Shown: piece after piece, positions 15,529 through 24,534 of the stretch
How the letters are laid out: every line of letters begins with the position of its first letter
Position numbering within the stretch: the stretch's first letter is position 1
Program-made: the position numbers and the translations under genes
Assembly: GCA_016934035.1 (NCBI GenBank)
Contig: JAFGTP010000040.1
Location: 1-64,000, forward strand
DNA: 64,000 nucleotides
Direction of reading: 5' to 3'
Source of the DNA: Fidelibacterota bacterium
GTDB lineage: Bacteria; Fidelibacterota; UBA2242; JAFGTP01
Notes under the pieces: model-generated
Seen by the model: only the letters and a program-made list of their open reading frames with translations
Told to the model about the DNA's origin: nothing
Databases searched by the model: none

Positions 15529-16875
15529 ATGATTATTGAGAGTTTGTCAGGTGTCAGAGCTCATGATAAAGATATGAGTGATGTTTTTTTAAAAGCCTAT
15601 GCTGCTGCCTTTGTCGCTAAAGTTGGAGCGTCCCGAATTGTCGTAGGCCGGGATACCAGAAAAAGTGGTGAACGGATTATGGATACAATCATTGAGGGTA
15701 TTCGAAATGCCGGCGCCAAAGTGATCAATATTGGCATTTGTCCGACGCCAACTGTTCAGTATGCGACCTATTATCACCAGGCCCAGGGCGGCATATCCAT
15801 CACGGCAAGTCACAATCCTTTGCCATGGAATGGATTAAAATTCATCAATGGCGATGGTGAATTTCTCAACGCTGAAGCCATGAAAGAATTGCAGGAATCC
15901 CGAATGGAGTTTGAAAGAAAGTTACCCCTGGCACCGGCAGAATTACCGGAAATAATAGAGGCCAAGGATGCTGTTGATCATCATGTCACAGATGTACTCA
16001 ATTTACACTATATTAATCTTGAAAAAATCAGAGAGAAAAAGTTCAAAGTGGTTTTTGATGCGGTCAATGGAGCAGCCTTTGAAGCAGGCCCTAAATTATT
16101 GGAATCTCTGGGTTGCGAAGTTGTTGCCATAAACTGTGATGGAAAAAAAGATTTTCCGCGAACCCCTGAACCAACACAGGAAAACCTTAAAGAATTAGAA
16201 GAGGCTGTCAAGAAAAACAATGCAGATATTGGTTTTGCTGTTGATCCTGATGGTGACCGGTTGGCCATCGTGGACGAAAAGGGAAGAGCTGCTTCAGAAG
16301 AGGTGACCCTTGTAATGGCTGCTAAAATTATGCTGCAAAGAGTCATATCTGTAGACAAGGAAATTGTCACAAATCTATCTACCACAATGGCCCTAGATAA
16401 AATTGCCCAACAGTACGGTGGAAAGGTCACCAGAACGCCGGTTGGTGAAATTAATGTGGTTGAAGAACTTCATGCGGGGGAAGGAATTTTGGGCGGAGAA
16501 GGCAACGGTGGCATTATTTTGCCCTATACAAACCGGGGCCGCGATTCTTTGGCCGGAATGGCATTAATTCTTTATTTACTGGTTTTTGAAAATAAAACAG
16601 TGTCCGAAATCATGGATACAATTCCCACCTATGTTATGGTCAAGAAAAAGATTGAAACAACCATTGCTGATTTGGATAACGAACTTGAAAAACTTGAGGA
16701 AATCAAAGAACCGGAAGATGTTGATGACCGGGATGGTTTAAAACTGATTTTTGAAAACAGTTGGGTGCATATTCGTAAATCCAATACAGAGCCCATTGTC
16801 CGGGTTATCGCTGAAGCGCCAACCCGAGAAGAAGCTGAGGTCCTGGCCAGCAAATTTGTCAATTATTTTAAATGA
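15529..16875 (+). CDS. Phosphoglucomutase/phosphomannomutase family (GlmM-like)
   Basis: A 448-aa alpha-D-phosphohexomutase. The phosphoserine loop is SITASHNPLPWNGLKFI, the magnesium loop is AVDPDGDRLAIV, the sugar-specificity loop is GGEGNGGIIL, and the phosphate-binding loop is RKSNTEPIVRVIAEA. The family spans phosphoglucosamine, phosphomannose and phosphoglucose mutases. GlmM activity (peptidoglycan precursor synthesis) is possible but not proved. The start at 15529 is chosen because GAGGA lies five bases before it; the in-frame ATG at 15517 lacks a ribosome-binding site. It is followed after 13 bases by deoC, suggesting a shared transcript handling sugar phosphates. Confidence 0.9.
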   Translation: MIIESLSGVRAHDKDMSDVFLKAYAAAFVAKVGASRIVVGRDTRKSGERIMDTIIEGIRNAGAKVINIGICPTPTVQYATYYHQAQGGISITASHNPLPWNGLKFINGDGEFLNAEAMKELQESRMEFERKLPLAPAELPEIIEAKDAVDHHVTDVLNLHYINLEKIREKKFKVVFDAVNGAAFEAGPKLLESLGCEVVAINCDGKKDFPRTPEPTQENLKELEEAVKKNNADIGFAVDPDGDRLAIVDEKGRAASEEVTLVMAAKIMLQRVISVDKEIVTNLSTTMALDKIAQQYGGKVTRTPVGEINVVEELHAGEGILGGEGNGGIILPYTNRGRDSLAGMALILYLLVFENKTVSEIMDTIPTYVMVKKKIETTIADLDNELEKLEEIKEPEDVDDRDGLKLIFENSWVHIRKSNTEPIVRVIAEAPTREEAEVLASKFVNYFK

Positions 16876-16888
16876 ACCGGAGTAATCC

Positions 16889-17593
16889 ATGGAACTTTTT
16901 ACCCTTAAACCTGAGGAAGCGAAGAAAAACATCGTGGCAATCATTGATCACACAATTTTAAAACCGGAAACTACTGAACAGGAAGTGGTCCGGGTTTGCA
17001 GGGAAGCGATGGAATTGAAAACCGCCTCTGTATGTGTCAATCCCTGTTTTGTCAAATTTGCAGTAGCGCAGCTGGCTGGTTCGGGTATTCCTGTCACCAG
17101 TGTAATCGGATTTCCGCTTGGAGCGAATGCAACGGAAATCAAAGGATTTGAAACGGAATTGGCGTTGAAGGATGGTGCTCAGGAATTTGATATGGTGATA
17201 AATATTGGAGCACTTAAATCAGGAAATTTTGACTTTGTAAAAAAGGATATTCAAGCGGTTGTAAAGGCAGCTTCGGGAAAAATTGTAAAAGTTATACTTG
17301 AAACAGTTCTCTTGACCGAAAAAGAAAAAATCAAAGCCTGTGAACTGGCGGTCCAGGCCGGGGCCCGTTTTGTAAAAACATCAACTGGCTTTAGTAAAGG
17401 CGGCGCAACGGTTGAAGATATTGCACTGATGCGAAAGACTGTCGGAAATCAAATTGGCGTCAAAGCCAGCGGTGGTATTCGTACGTTTACCGATGCCATG
17501 GAAATGGTCCGGGCGGGTGCAAATCGGATTGGCGCCAGTTCCGCAAAACAGATTGCTGCCGGGATTGTCGATTTTAATTCAGACGGTTATTAA
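16889..17593 (+). CDS. deoC: Deoxyribose-phosphate aldolase
   Basis: A 234-aa class I aldolase splitting 2-deoxyribose-5-phosphate into glyceraldehyde-3-phosphate and acetaldehyde, used in deoxynucleoside catabolism. The Schiff-base lysine lies in [15 protein letters not shown] and the second active-site lysine in [22 protein letters not shown] is the typical N-terminal block. GGAG is spaced well before the ATG. It is co-oriented with the phosphohexomutase upstream, and a terminator follows. Confidence 0.96.
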   Translation: MELFTLKPEEAKKNIVAIIDHTILKPETTEQEVVRVCREAMELKTASVCVNPCFVKFAVAQLAGSGIPVTSVIGFPLGANATEIKGFETELALKDGAQEFDMVINIGALKSGNFDFVKKDIQAVVKAASGKIVKVILETVLLTEKEKIKACELAVQAGARFVKTSTGFSKGGATVEDIALMRKTVGNQIGVKASGGIRTFTDAMEMVRAGANRIGASSAKQIAAGIVDFNSDGY

Positions 17594-17628
17594 TCATCTG
17601 ACCCTCTCTTTTCAGGGTAATTGTTGTA

Positions 17629-17660
17629 CCCCGAAGGTTTAAAAACTTTCGGGGTTTTAT
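17629..17660 (+). terminator. Rho-independent terminator after deoC
   Basis: The stem CCCCGAAGGTTT / AAACTTTCGGGG has one G-T pair and a short A-rich loop. It is followed by TTTTATATT, 36 bases after the deoC stop codon. Confidence 0.8.
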
Positions 17661-17753
17661 ATTACCAGTTGAATCAACGACCGTGTCATTAAATATTTTA
17701 ACAAAAATGCCGATAATAAATTAACAAAGTATACTGATAATCAAGGAAAAAGA

Positions 17754-18548
17754 TTGAAAAGAAGAATTTTAATAGTAGATGATTCAAAAACAGTATTAGC
17801 ATTACTGGAAAATTTTTTAGTCAAACAAGGCTATGAAGTGGTGATAGCCAATAACGGAAAAGAAGCCTTCGATCTCATTCGTAAAAGACCCATACCGGTG
17901 GTTTTTACAGATATCAAAATGCCAGAAATGAATGGAATTGAACTCATAGAAAAAATAAAAGAAACCTATCCGATGATTCGGGTTATCATGGGCACCGGAT
18001 ATGTTGATTTTAAATATGGTTTATCGGCTTTCACCAATGGAGCCGAAGATATTTTGTTTAAGCCTTATGATCTAGCAAAACTCAAAGCCATTGTGGAAAG
18101 AAGCTTTGATTTTTTAGACCAGTGGGAAATGCGGTTAAAAGAGCTTCAGGAATTAAAAAAGGATACAGAAGGCGTTTTGGGTGGCCAGGAAACCATCCTT
18201 TATGTTGATGATGATGAAAAGGTCAAAAGTTTTGCTAAATTTGCCTTGGAAAAGGTGGGTTACAACTTTATAAACGCTGCAAATGGCCTGGAAGCCCTTG
18301 GGAATATCGAATCTGCAAAGGATATCCATTTGATCATTACTAGTGTAAAATTATCTGATATGAATGGCAAGGATATTGTCAAAACATTTCTGAATGCCAA
18401 TCCGGCGATTAAAGTACTCTATATTGTCAGTTATAAGGAAGAACAGATCTTTGAAGATGATGTTCTTCATGAGAGCGATGACTACATATATTTTCCTTTT
18501 ACTCAAAAATTATTATACAAGGCAGTTCGGGAAGTTTTGGACCGATAG
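17754..18548 (+). CDS. Tandem receiver-domain protein, second receiver degenerate
   Basis: A 264-aa protein with two CheY-like receiver domains and no output domain. Receiver 1 (residues about 4-122) has acidic residues D9/D10, phospho-acceptor D53 (FTDIKMPEMNG) and K103 (LFKPYD). Receiver 2 (about 146-263) keeps the acidic pocket (YVDDDE), but Ser197 replaces the acceptor aspartate (IITSVKLSDMNG) and the conserved lysine is lost (YFPFT). Receiver 2 is therefore a pseudo-receiver. The start is TTG 17754 with AAGGA six bases upstream. No histidine kinase is adjacent, so the partner is unknown. It may act by protein-protein interaction. Confidence 0.88.
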   Translation: MKRRILIVDDSKTVLALLENFLVKQGYEVVIANNGKEAFDLIRKRPIPVVFTDIKMPEMNGIELIEKIKETYPMIRVIMGTGYVDFKYGLSAFTNGAEDILFKPYDLAKLKAIVERSFDFLDQWEMRLKELQELKKDTEGVLGGQETILYVDDDEKVKSFAKFALEKVGYNFINAANGLEALGNIESAKDIHLIITSVKLSDMNGKDIVKTFLNANPAIKVLYIVSYKEEQIFEDDVLHESDDYIYFPFTQKLLYKAVREVLDR

Positions 18549-18703
18549 GTTAGTTTTTACTATTATAAGTCGATTTACCCAATTCATGATAGAGTTCGCT
18601 CCTATTTTTTTTCATGACATGTCACTTAAAATATTTTAGAATAACCACCCTTTTATTTCAGGGATAGATGGCATCGGTAAGTATTTGCGCCATTAAAATT
18701 GAA

Positions 18704-18741
18704 AAATCCCTGCCAGTGATCGACCGGCAGGGATTTATATT
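18704..18741. terminator. Terminator between converging genes
   Basis: A perfect 11-bp stem (AAATCCCTGCC / GGCAGGGATTT) with an 11-nt loop. On the minus strand it is followed by TTTTTC, serving the kinase-like gene that ends at 18760. It may also stop leftover plus-strand transcription. Confidence 0.8.
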
Positions 18742-18759
18742 TTAGAAGAAAATGAGAAA

Positions 18760-19482
18760 TTATTTTCTCAAATCCCATAGTTTTTTGAATAGGACCTCCA
18801 AAGCTTCGCCCAGTCTGGCATCTCTGGCCGTTGTGATATCCTTTGTATTGTCCAGCACAACATAAGGTACTTTGTGTCCTTTAATAGTGATGTATTCCGG
18901 GTCATTGCCTTTGAATTCTTCCCAGTCTACCTCTTTATAAAGTCTTTCCAGTTTCTGATCCGGCAGGCCGTGTTCGAGAATGGAGTCCGGTTTGTCAGGA
19001 TTGAAGCGGTTACGGTTCTTTCTCAGGGACTCTGAATAAGGTACATCGATATAAAAAATCGCAGCTCTTTTGAGAATTTCATCGCTGAGATACTGGTAGG
19101 CTGTTTTGTATCCGCCATGCTCGGTACCACGGGAAAATTCGATCAGGGTAGTGTATTTTTTATGGTAATTTTCATCATCACGGAGTCGTTTGCTGTAATC
19201 AATTGATAATCTTTCAATCAGGAGATGCCATTGATATTCATGGAGAAAATATCCATCTTTATCCGAGTGTATTCTGGGTTTGTTAAATTTTTTCTCAAGG
19301 ATTGCGTCTTCTTCAAACCAGGTCCACAACATCGGGAAATCATCAATGTCATCGAATTCCGCTACATGAAACCGTTTGGCTCTTTCTGTTGCAGGTGTTT
19401 TTTTGATATAATCGATGACTTCGGACTTGCCGGATGCCGGTCTGCCGTTTAAAATAATGATATCAAAAGTGTTTTTTGCCAT
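18760..19482 (-). CDS. P-loop nucleotide-kinase-like protein, function unknown
   Basis: A 240-aa soluble protein with a clear Walker A loop, GRPASGKS at residues 13-20, on a strand IIILN. This is typical of nucleoside/nucleotide or small-molecule kinases of the AAA_33/zeta-toxin/adenylate-kinase type. Further on come FHVAEFDDIDDF and FIDVPYSESLRKNRNRFN, the latter resembling a lid/arginine region. It is rich in charged residues and has no export signal. I do not recognise the exact family. It lies 83 bases downstream of a membrane-protein gene on the same strand and is followed by a strong terminator, so the two may be co-transcribed. It could phosphorylate a small molecule moved by that protein; this is inference. 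Confidence 0.6.
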   Translation of the reverse strand: MAKNTFDIIILNGRPASGKSEVIDYIKKTPATERAKRFHVAEFDDIDDFPMLWTWFEEDAILEKKFNKPRIHSDKDGYFLHEYQWHLLIERLSIDYSKRLRDDENYHKKYTTLIEFSRGTEHGGYKTAYQYLSDEILKRAAIFYIDVPYSESLRKNRNRFNPDKPDSILEHGLPDQKLERLYKEVDWEEFKGNDPEYITIKGHKVPYVVLDNTKDITTARDARLGEALEVLFKKLWDLRK

Positions 19483-19565
19483 ATTTTTCTCCTTATATTT
19501 CTATTAACTGCACAAGACAAGAAGTTAGCTAAATTTTTGTTTTTGAAATCACTGTCGATCTGCGG

Positions 19566-20600
19566 TTAATTTTTTTTATTTTTTATTTTTGCCAATGCCG
19601 GCGGTATAGTCAGTAAAAGGATTGCAAAAACAATCAAACCGGCACCTGTCAACTGGCTTGTTGCCGGCGGTTTAAGACCGTAGACCAAGGTCAGTAGCAT
19701 AGACGCCAGGATTCCGGCAATGACGCTGGAAGAACGGTTCACGGGAATACAATAGGTATTTTCATTTTTATCCAGCAATACCAGGGTACCGAAAACACCG
19801 GTTCCCTGGGACATCACACCAATCAGGATCAGCGCCCACAAATAAGGCTGGTCCCAATGCACGGTGAACCCACTTTGTACAGCTTCGGTAATTTCTCCGG
19901 TGTTGAAAATTGCCAGTAGAACCAGAAACAGGACAAACATTGGCGTGGCAGTCATTTGTTCTTCTACAAAATATTTTTTATTGGCATGGGTATTTTCGGA
20001 TTTTGCCAGTCGGCTCATGAACTGGAACCGAATGAAATAACTGGCTAGGTAGGTGGCGATGACCACTCCAGCTAAAAAAGGTACATGATAACTGTTGGTG
20101 TCAAACAGACTGACCAGCAGGGCAAAGAGGGCAAAGGCCATTCCGGCATAGGCAAACCAGCGGACTTTGCGTTTGGTGATTTTGTCCACAATAGGCCCGA
20201 TGATTAAAACACCACCGCGCATCAATACCATGGCAAAGACAATACTGAGTCCTTCGAAGGTATATGCAAGGGTAGTGGTCCCGATAATCAGTGCGGTACA
20301 AACCCCCGATAGAAAAGTCCACTTGGTGGGATGCGGTATGCTGATTCCGAAAATTTTTGAATGGGTTGCATATTTCCACCAGCCCAGAGCAGAGATTGTA
20401 ATGATCATTGCCAGTGTCGTTGCTATGGCTGTGACAGGTAAAATTGAAAATCCGGCCAGTCCTTTACCATCAAGGCTGGATAAAAGTCCCTTGCTCATCA
20501 CTTTGGTCATGAAACTGTATGGTACATAGGTGGCGAAATAGCCGAAGGCAAAGGCCCAAATGCTGTATTCTGCCAATTTTTCTTTAAAACTTTTATTCAT
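19566..20600 (-). CDS. Multi-pass membrane protein, DMT-like transporter candidate
   Basis: A 344-aa protein with about ten hydrophobic helices and a lysine-rich C terminus (AKIKNKKN). The arrangement of two similar halves (GTTTLAYTFEGLSIVFAMVLMRGGVLI and later GVFGTLVLLDKNENTYCIPVNRSSSVIAGILAS) resembles drug/metabolite transporters of the EamA type. The substrate is unknown. It precedes a P-loop kinase-like gene. A conserved-looking aromatic N terminus (AFAFGYFATYVPYSF) suggests a dedicated family and not a generic exporter. Confidence 0.55.
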   Translation of the reverse strand: MNKSFKEKLAEYSIWAFAFGYFATYVPYSFMTKVMSKGLLSSLDGKGLAGFSILPVTAIATTLAMIITISALGWWKYATHSKIFGISIPHPTKWTFLSGVCTALIIGTTTLAYTFEGLSIVFAMVLMRGGVLIIGPIVDKITKRKVRWFAYAGMAFALFALLVSLFDTNSYHVPFLAGVVIATYLASYFIRFQFMSRLAKSENTHANKKYFVEEQMTATPMFVLFLVLLAIFNTGEITEAVQSGFTVHWDQPYLWALILIGVMSQGTGVFGTLVLLDKNENTYCIPVNRSSSVIAGILASMLLTLVYGLKPPATSQLTGAGLIVFAILLLTIPPALAKIKNKKN

Positions 20601-21072
20601 ATCAAGTCCCCTCTTTAAATTTTTTTACGCAAGGGTGACATTTTAAGTTTTTGGGAGTGTAAAAACAAGGAAAATTTCTGATACTTGAAACCTGAGTATC
20701 AAGTCCAAGCAGCGAGTTTCTAGCAATCAATTCACCAACAAACATTTTCGATACTCCTCAAAATCACCCGCCTCAATCTTGTAGAAATAAATTCCTGACG
20801 AATATTCTGAAGCATCCCAAAGCACCTGATGTGTTCCTTCTGATTTTACTTCATTGACCAGTGTCGCGATCTTTTGCCCGAGCAAATTGCAAAATCTTAA
20901 CTTAACATTACTCTTCAATAGATATCATAAACAACTGGTTTAAAATTAATGAGCAATATTATTTTTCCTAAATTAAATTTTCGACTATTTAGTTTATTTC
21001 GTGGTTAATAAAGAAAAAATCTTGCAATTAAACATTCTATCCTTGAATTTTGTAAAAAACTGAAAGGACATC
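20601..21072. other. Intergenic region containing the sorting-domain remnant
   Basis: Apart from the fragment at 20727-20918, nothing coding was recognised. The 150 bases before the dGTPase gene are AT-rich and presumably hold its promoter. Confidence 0.5.
20727..20918 (-). pseudogene. Orphan type IX-style C-terminal sorting domain fragment
   Basis: An open stretch of 63 codons matches only the end of large secreted FCB-group proteins: VKLRFCNLLGQKIATLV, HQVLWDASEYSSGIYFYK, AGDFEEYRKCLL. It is the Por-secretion/T9SS-like C-terminal domain. An in-frame TGA lies three codons before the first possible start (TTG 20918), and there is no ribosome-binding site. No passenger domain is encoded upstream. 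It is best read as the remnant of a deleted cell-surface protein gene. It is the strongest taxonomic hint in the window. Confidence 0.7.
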
Positions 21073-22395
21073 ATGGACTGGCTGAAAATCGCAAGACCCT
21101 ACAGAATTGAAGGGAAGATTAGTAACACGCGGACAGAATTTGAACGGGACCAGGACCGCATCATTTTCTCGCTGGCTTTCAAAAAACTGAATGACAAGAC
21201 GCAGGTTTTTCCAATCCCGGAAAATCAGATTGTCCACAGTCGCATGACCCACAGCCTGGAAAGTTCATCGGTTGGGCGTTCGATCGGACAACAGATTGCT
21301 GAGGAAATTGCCCTTAGAAATCCAGAAATTATGAGTGAGAATCCCAATTTTGCCAAGGAGATTGGTGAAATGGTCAAAACTGCCGCCCTGACCCATGATA
21401 TTGGTAATCCACCCTTTGGCCATTCCGGTGAAGACGCCATCTCCCATTTTTACCGGGAAAATCAGTCTCTGCTTTCCGGACTTTCAAAGGCTGAGAAGCA
21501 GGACCTGCTGAAATTTGAAGGCAATGCCCAGGGTTTCCGGTTGCTCACCAATATCAATAACGGATTAAAAGTCACCGCCAATATTCTGGCGGCTTTCACC
21601 AAATATCCCCGGGAGTCTATTGTAAAATTTGATGAAGATACAGACAGCCAACGAATTGACCAAAAAAAATACGGTGCATTTCAAGCGGAAAAAAATATTC
21701 TAAAGACTGTTTTCGATTATTTCGAACTGAAGTCACTGTCAAGGGATAACATTGCCTATTTACGCCATCCCCTGGCCTATATTGTAGAGGCAGCTGATGA
21801 TTTTTGCTATCTCATCATGGACATGGAAGACTCGGTGAAATTAAGGATCATGCCCTTTGCGGATGTAAAGGAGTTTTTGATCTCAATCATTCGGGATGGG
21901 AATCTGGATTATGATGAATGCTACCTCAAAAACCTGGAAAATGAAGATGAAAAAGTCGGATATCTGCGGGCCAAAACCATCCAGAGCCTGATTCGGCAGA
22001 CCAAAGTATATTTCCTTGACAACCTTGGGTCTGTTGTGTCTGGTGATATTAAAACACCTCTTTCGAAACGAATCCAATCGGCTGAAACCCTCCAATGCAT
22101 TACTGACATTTCTGTTGAAAGGATTTATAATTACCGGCCGGTGTTGGAAATCGAAGCTGCCGGATTTGAAGTGCTGGGCGGTTTGCTGGAAATCATTACT
22201 GATGCTGTGCTGGAACCACTCAATCCCAAACGTGAAAAAATTATTCAATTGTTACCAGGGATCGTATCACATAAAGAAGGAAGCCAGTACGATAAACTCA
22301 TGCGGATCAATGATTATGTCTCAGGAATGACGGACAATTTTGCAATTGCTATGTACCGAAAATTGAAGGGTATTTCATTACCTAGAGTATACTAA
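21073..22395 (+). CDS. dgt: Deoxyguanosinetriphosphate triphosphohydrolase (HD-domain dNTPase)
   Basis: A 440-aa metal-dependent enzyme hydrolysing dGTP (or dNTPs) to deoxynucleoside and triphosphate. HD-domain ligands are visible: H in VHSRMTHSLESSSVGR, then HD in TAALTHDIGNPPFGHSGEDAI, and the downstream D in IVEAADDFCYLIMDMED. The TRTEFERDQDRIIFS N terminus is typical of the family. AAGGA lies four bases before the ATG. Dgt homologues regulate dNTP pools, and some act in phage defence by nucleotide depletion. Here a very AT-rich gene starts one base after the stop codon, which makes the pair worth attention. Confidence 0.93.
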   Translation: MDWLKIARPYRIEGKISNTRTEFERDQDRIIFSLAFKKLNDKTQVFPIPENQIVHSRMTHSLESSSVGRSIGQQIAEEIALRNPEIMSENPNFAKEIGEMVKTAALTHDIGNPPFGHSGEDAISHFYRENQSLLSGLSKAEKQDLLKFEGNAQGFRLLTNINNGLKVTANILAAFTKYPRESIVKFDEDTDSQRIDQKKYGAFQAEKNILKTVFDYFELKSLSRDNIAYLRHPLAYIVEAADDFCYLIMDMEDSVKLRIMPFADVKEFLISIIRDGNLDYDECYLKNLENEDEKVGYLRAKTIQSLIRQTKVYFLDNLGSVVSGDIKTPLSKRIQSAETLQCITDISVERIYNYRPVLEIEAAGFEVLGGLLEIITDAVLEPLNPKREKIIQLLPGIVSHKEGSQYDKLMRINDYVSGMTDNFAIAMYRKLKGISLPRVY

Positions 22396-22396
22396 A

Positions 22397-23116
22397 ATGG
22401 CAAAGAAAATGATAAAAGGGGAATGTAGACTTTGTTTAAAAGAGACACTGCTTTGTGAATCTCATATTTATCCTAAATATTTTATAAAACAGACGCGAGA
22501 TAAAATAATTGATAATAAATTTCAATATGGATCAAATATAAAAGTAAAAGTTCCTCCACAAGATGGACCTAAATCACATTTATTATGTAAGAAATGTGAG
22601 CATATAATAAAAATATATGAAGATTATTATAAAGATTTTTTCATAGATAAAAGAAATATTACATTAACAAAATTAAAGTCAGGATCAATCCAAATTCGAG
22701 GATATAATTATAAAAAATTAAGATTGTTTTTATTGTCGTTATTATGGCGATTATCAATATCTCCAATAAATGATTGGCAAATTAAGTTAAATAAACAAGA
22801 TCAAACAATATTAAGAAACCATATCCTAAATGGAGTTCCGGGCTCTTTTGATTTTTTTCCATTTTATACATTTTTAATCCATATAGATGGGATAAATGAA
22901 TCATCATTTTTCATGAATCCATTTGAATCTGATTCACCAATAAAAAATTGTGTGTTTTTATATATTTTTGGTGTTTTATATATCTTTTCAAAAACTTCAG
23001 TAAATGATAAGTTTACAAAATATAATATGCTTACTCCTGAAAAATGGCTTTGTAATATAAAAAATATAAATGATGTTCCAATTTTAATGGAAAAAATAAA
23101 ATCAATTAACTTCTAA
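22397..23116 (+). CDS. Zinc-finger/HNH-like protein of unknown function, AT-rich
   Basis: A 239-aa protein with a CRLC pair (Cys10/Cys13), SH motif (Ser22-His23) in ESHIYPKYF, then QDGPKSHLLCKKCE with Cys64/Cys67. The C-x2-C...SHI.P...LC.xCE arrangement is that of an uncharacterised HNH/treble-clef-like family seen in many bacteria. The rest is lysine/isoleucine-rich with no known domain. Base composition departs sharply from its neighbours: bases 22621-22680 hold 9 G/C of 60, whereas 21481-21540 in dgt hold 31 of 60. This suggests recent acquisition. It starts one base after dgt without its own strong ribosome-binding site, implying coupling. A nuclease or DNA/RNA-binding role is plausible but unproved. 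Confidence 0.6.
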   Translation: MAKKMIKGECRLCLKETLLCESHIYPKYFIKQTRDKIIDNKFQYGSNIKVKVPPQDGPKSHLLCKKCEHIIKIYEDYYKDFFIDKRNITLTKLKSGSIQIRGYNYKKLRLFLLSLLWRLSISPINDWQIKLNKQDQTILRNHILNGVPGSFDFFPFYTFLIHIDGINESSFFMNPFESDSPIKNCVFLYIFGVLYIFSKTSVNDKFTKYNMLTPEKWLCNIKNINDVPILMEKIKSINF

Positions 23117-23129
23117 AAATTAGGATGAG

Positions 23130-24293
23130 ATGAAAAACATATTGAATATCACAGGTCATGACCTGCTTTTACCAAACATTTTAAAAACTGAAGGTTGTTA
23201 TATATACGATGACAAAGGTAAAAAATATCTGGATCTTGAATCCGGTGTCTGGTGCACATCTATCGGACACAATCATGAGCGTTTCAGGAATATTATATCA
23301 AAGCAATTAAATGGAATCACTCATGCTGGATTCTGCTATTCATCGGAGATTGTTGATTTAGCTGCTGAAAATGTGTTGTCTATTACTGGAATGCATAATG
23401 GTAAATGTGTATTCCTATGCTCCGGAAGTGAAGCAATTGAACTGGCACGACAAATTGCGAAAGTGCTGGCTGGAAAGTCAATTTCCATGACATTGCATGA
23501 CTCCTATCTTGGCTCTTACAGTTCAGTGGTCAATCGCGGTGATGGATGGTTTCGGCTCGATTGGAAGCAATGTCAAAAATGTCCCAAAAGTGAAACCTGT
23601 GATATTGATTGTCCATTGATCCGTGATATTCCAGATAATATTTCAGAATTTTTATTTGAACCTGGAAGTGCTGGTGGTTTTGTTCGTTTTCCACCAAAAG
23701 CAATGATTGAAAATATTGTTGGGATTGTTAGAAACTATGGCGGCAAAATAATAATCAATGAGGTCACAACCGGAATCGGGCGGACAGGAAAGTGGTTTGG
23801 GTATAATTATTATAATATTCAGCCAGATATGGTTGCTATTGGTAAGGGAATCGGAAACGGTTATCCGGTAAGTGTCACATCTATGAGTGAGTCTATTGTT
23901 TCGGAATTGTCAAAGACTGACTACCATTACTCTCAATCTCATCAGAATGATCCCCTTGGAGCTGCTATTGCCAATGAAGTTCTCAACATCATCAAAGAGG
24001 AAAAATTGCTAGCAAAAGCAATGGAAAATGGGGAATTCCTAAAAAATGAATTAGAGAAAATTGTTGATGGAAAAATGATTACTGAAGTTCGTGGACGTGG
24101 AATGATGTGGGCGATTGATATACCCGATGAGAAAATATGCAAAGAGGTTTATTTGAAATTACTTGAAAAAGGTATCATCGTTTCTTTCAGAAGAAGGGCC
24201 CTGAGAATCGACCCTCCGCTTATCATTGCTCAACCGGATATTGAAGATTTTATCCAAAAACTGAAAGCCATTATTATGACCTTCCATAGATAG
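23130..24293 (+). CDS. Class III PLP aminotransferase with a four-cysteine insert
   Basis: A 387-aa pyridoxal-phosphate enzyme of the acetylornithine/4-aminobutyrate aminotransferase fold (AT-III). PLP lysine is Lys239 in AIGKGIGNGYPVS; SGSEAIELARQIA and GIGRTGKWFGY are typical. Two odd features are visible. Asn210 (INEVTTGIGRTG) stands where the pyridine-binding aspartate normally is. A cysteine cluster (148, 151, 157, 161 in KQCQKCPKSETCDIDCP) lies before the EPGSAGG block and could bind zinc or an Fe-S centre. The substrate is unknown. It lies 13 bases after the AT-rich gene. Confidence 0.85.
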   Translation: MKNILNITGHDLLLPNILKTEGCYIYDDKGKKYLDLESGVWCTSIGHNHERFRNIISKQLNGITHAGFCYSSEIVDLAAENVLSITGMHNGKCVFLCSGSEAIELARQIAKVLAGKSISMTLHDSYLGSYSSVVNRGDGWFRLDWKQCQKCPKSETCDIDCPLIRDIPDNISEFLFEPGSAGGFVRFPPKAMIENIVGIVRNYGGKIIINEVTTGIGRTGKWFGYNYYNIQPDMVAIGKGIGNGYPVSVTSMSESIVSELSKTDYHYSQSHQNDPLGAAIANEVLNIIKEEKLLAKAMENGEFLKNELEKIVDGKMITEVRGRGMMWAIDIPDEKICKEVYLKLLEKGIIVSFRRRALRIDPPLIIAQPDIEDFIQKLKAIIMTFHR

Positions 24294-24534
24294 ATTGCAC
24301 GCACCAATCCTAAAGTAACAATCAATCTGATTAAAAATCAATTTACTTTGTTGAGATATTTTGACAAATTAAACAGCTTTAATATTTCAATTCAAATTGT
24401 GGACATCATGAAATATCAATCAAAATCTATGAAATTATGTCCGATGATTTCCATCAAACAAAGAAAATGTGTTGATGAAGTAATTATGGAAGTTTTTAAA
24501 CTGTCAATAACTGAAATGGAATAAAGAATAAAAA

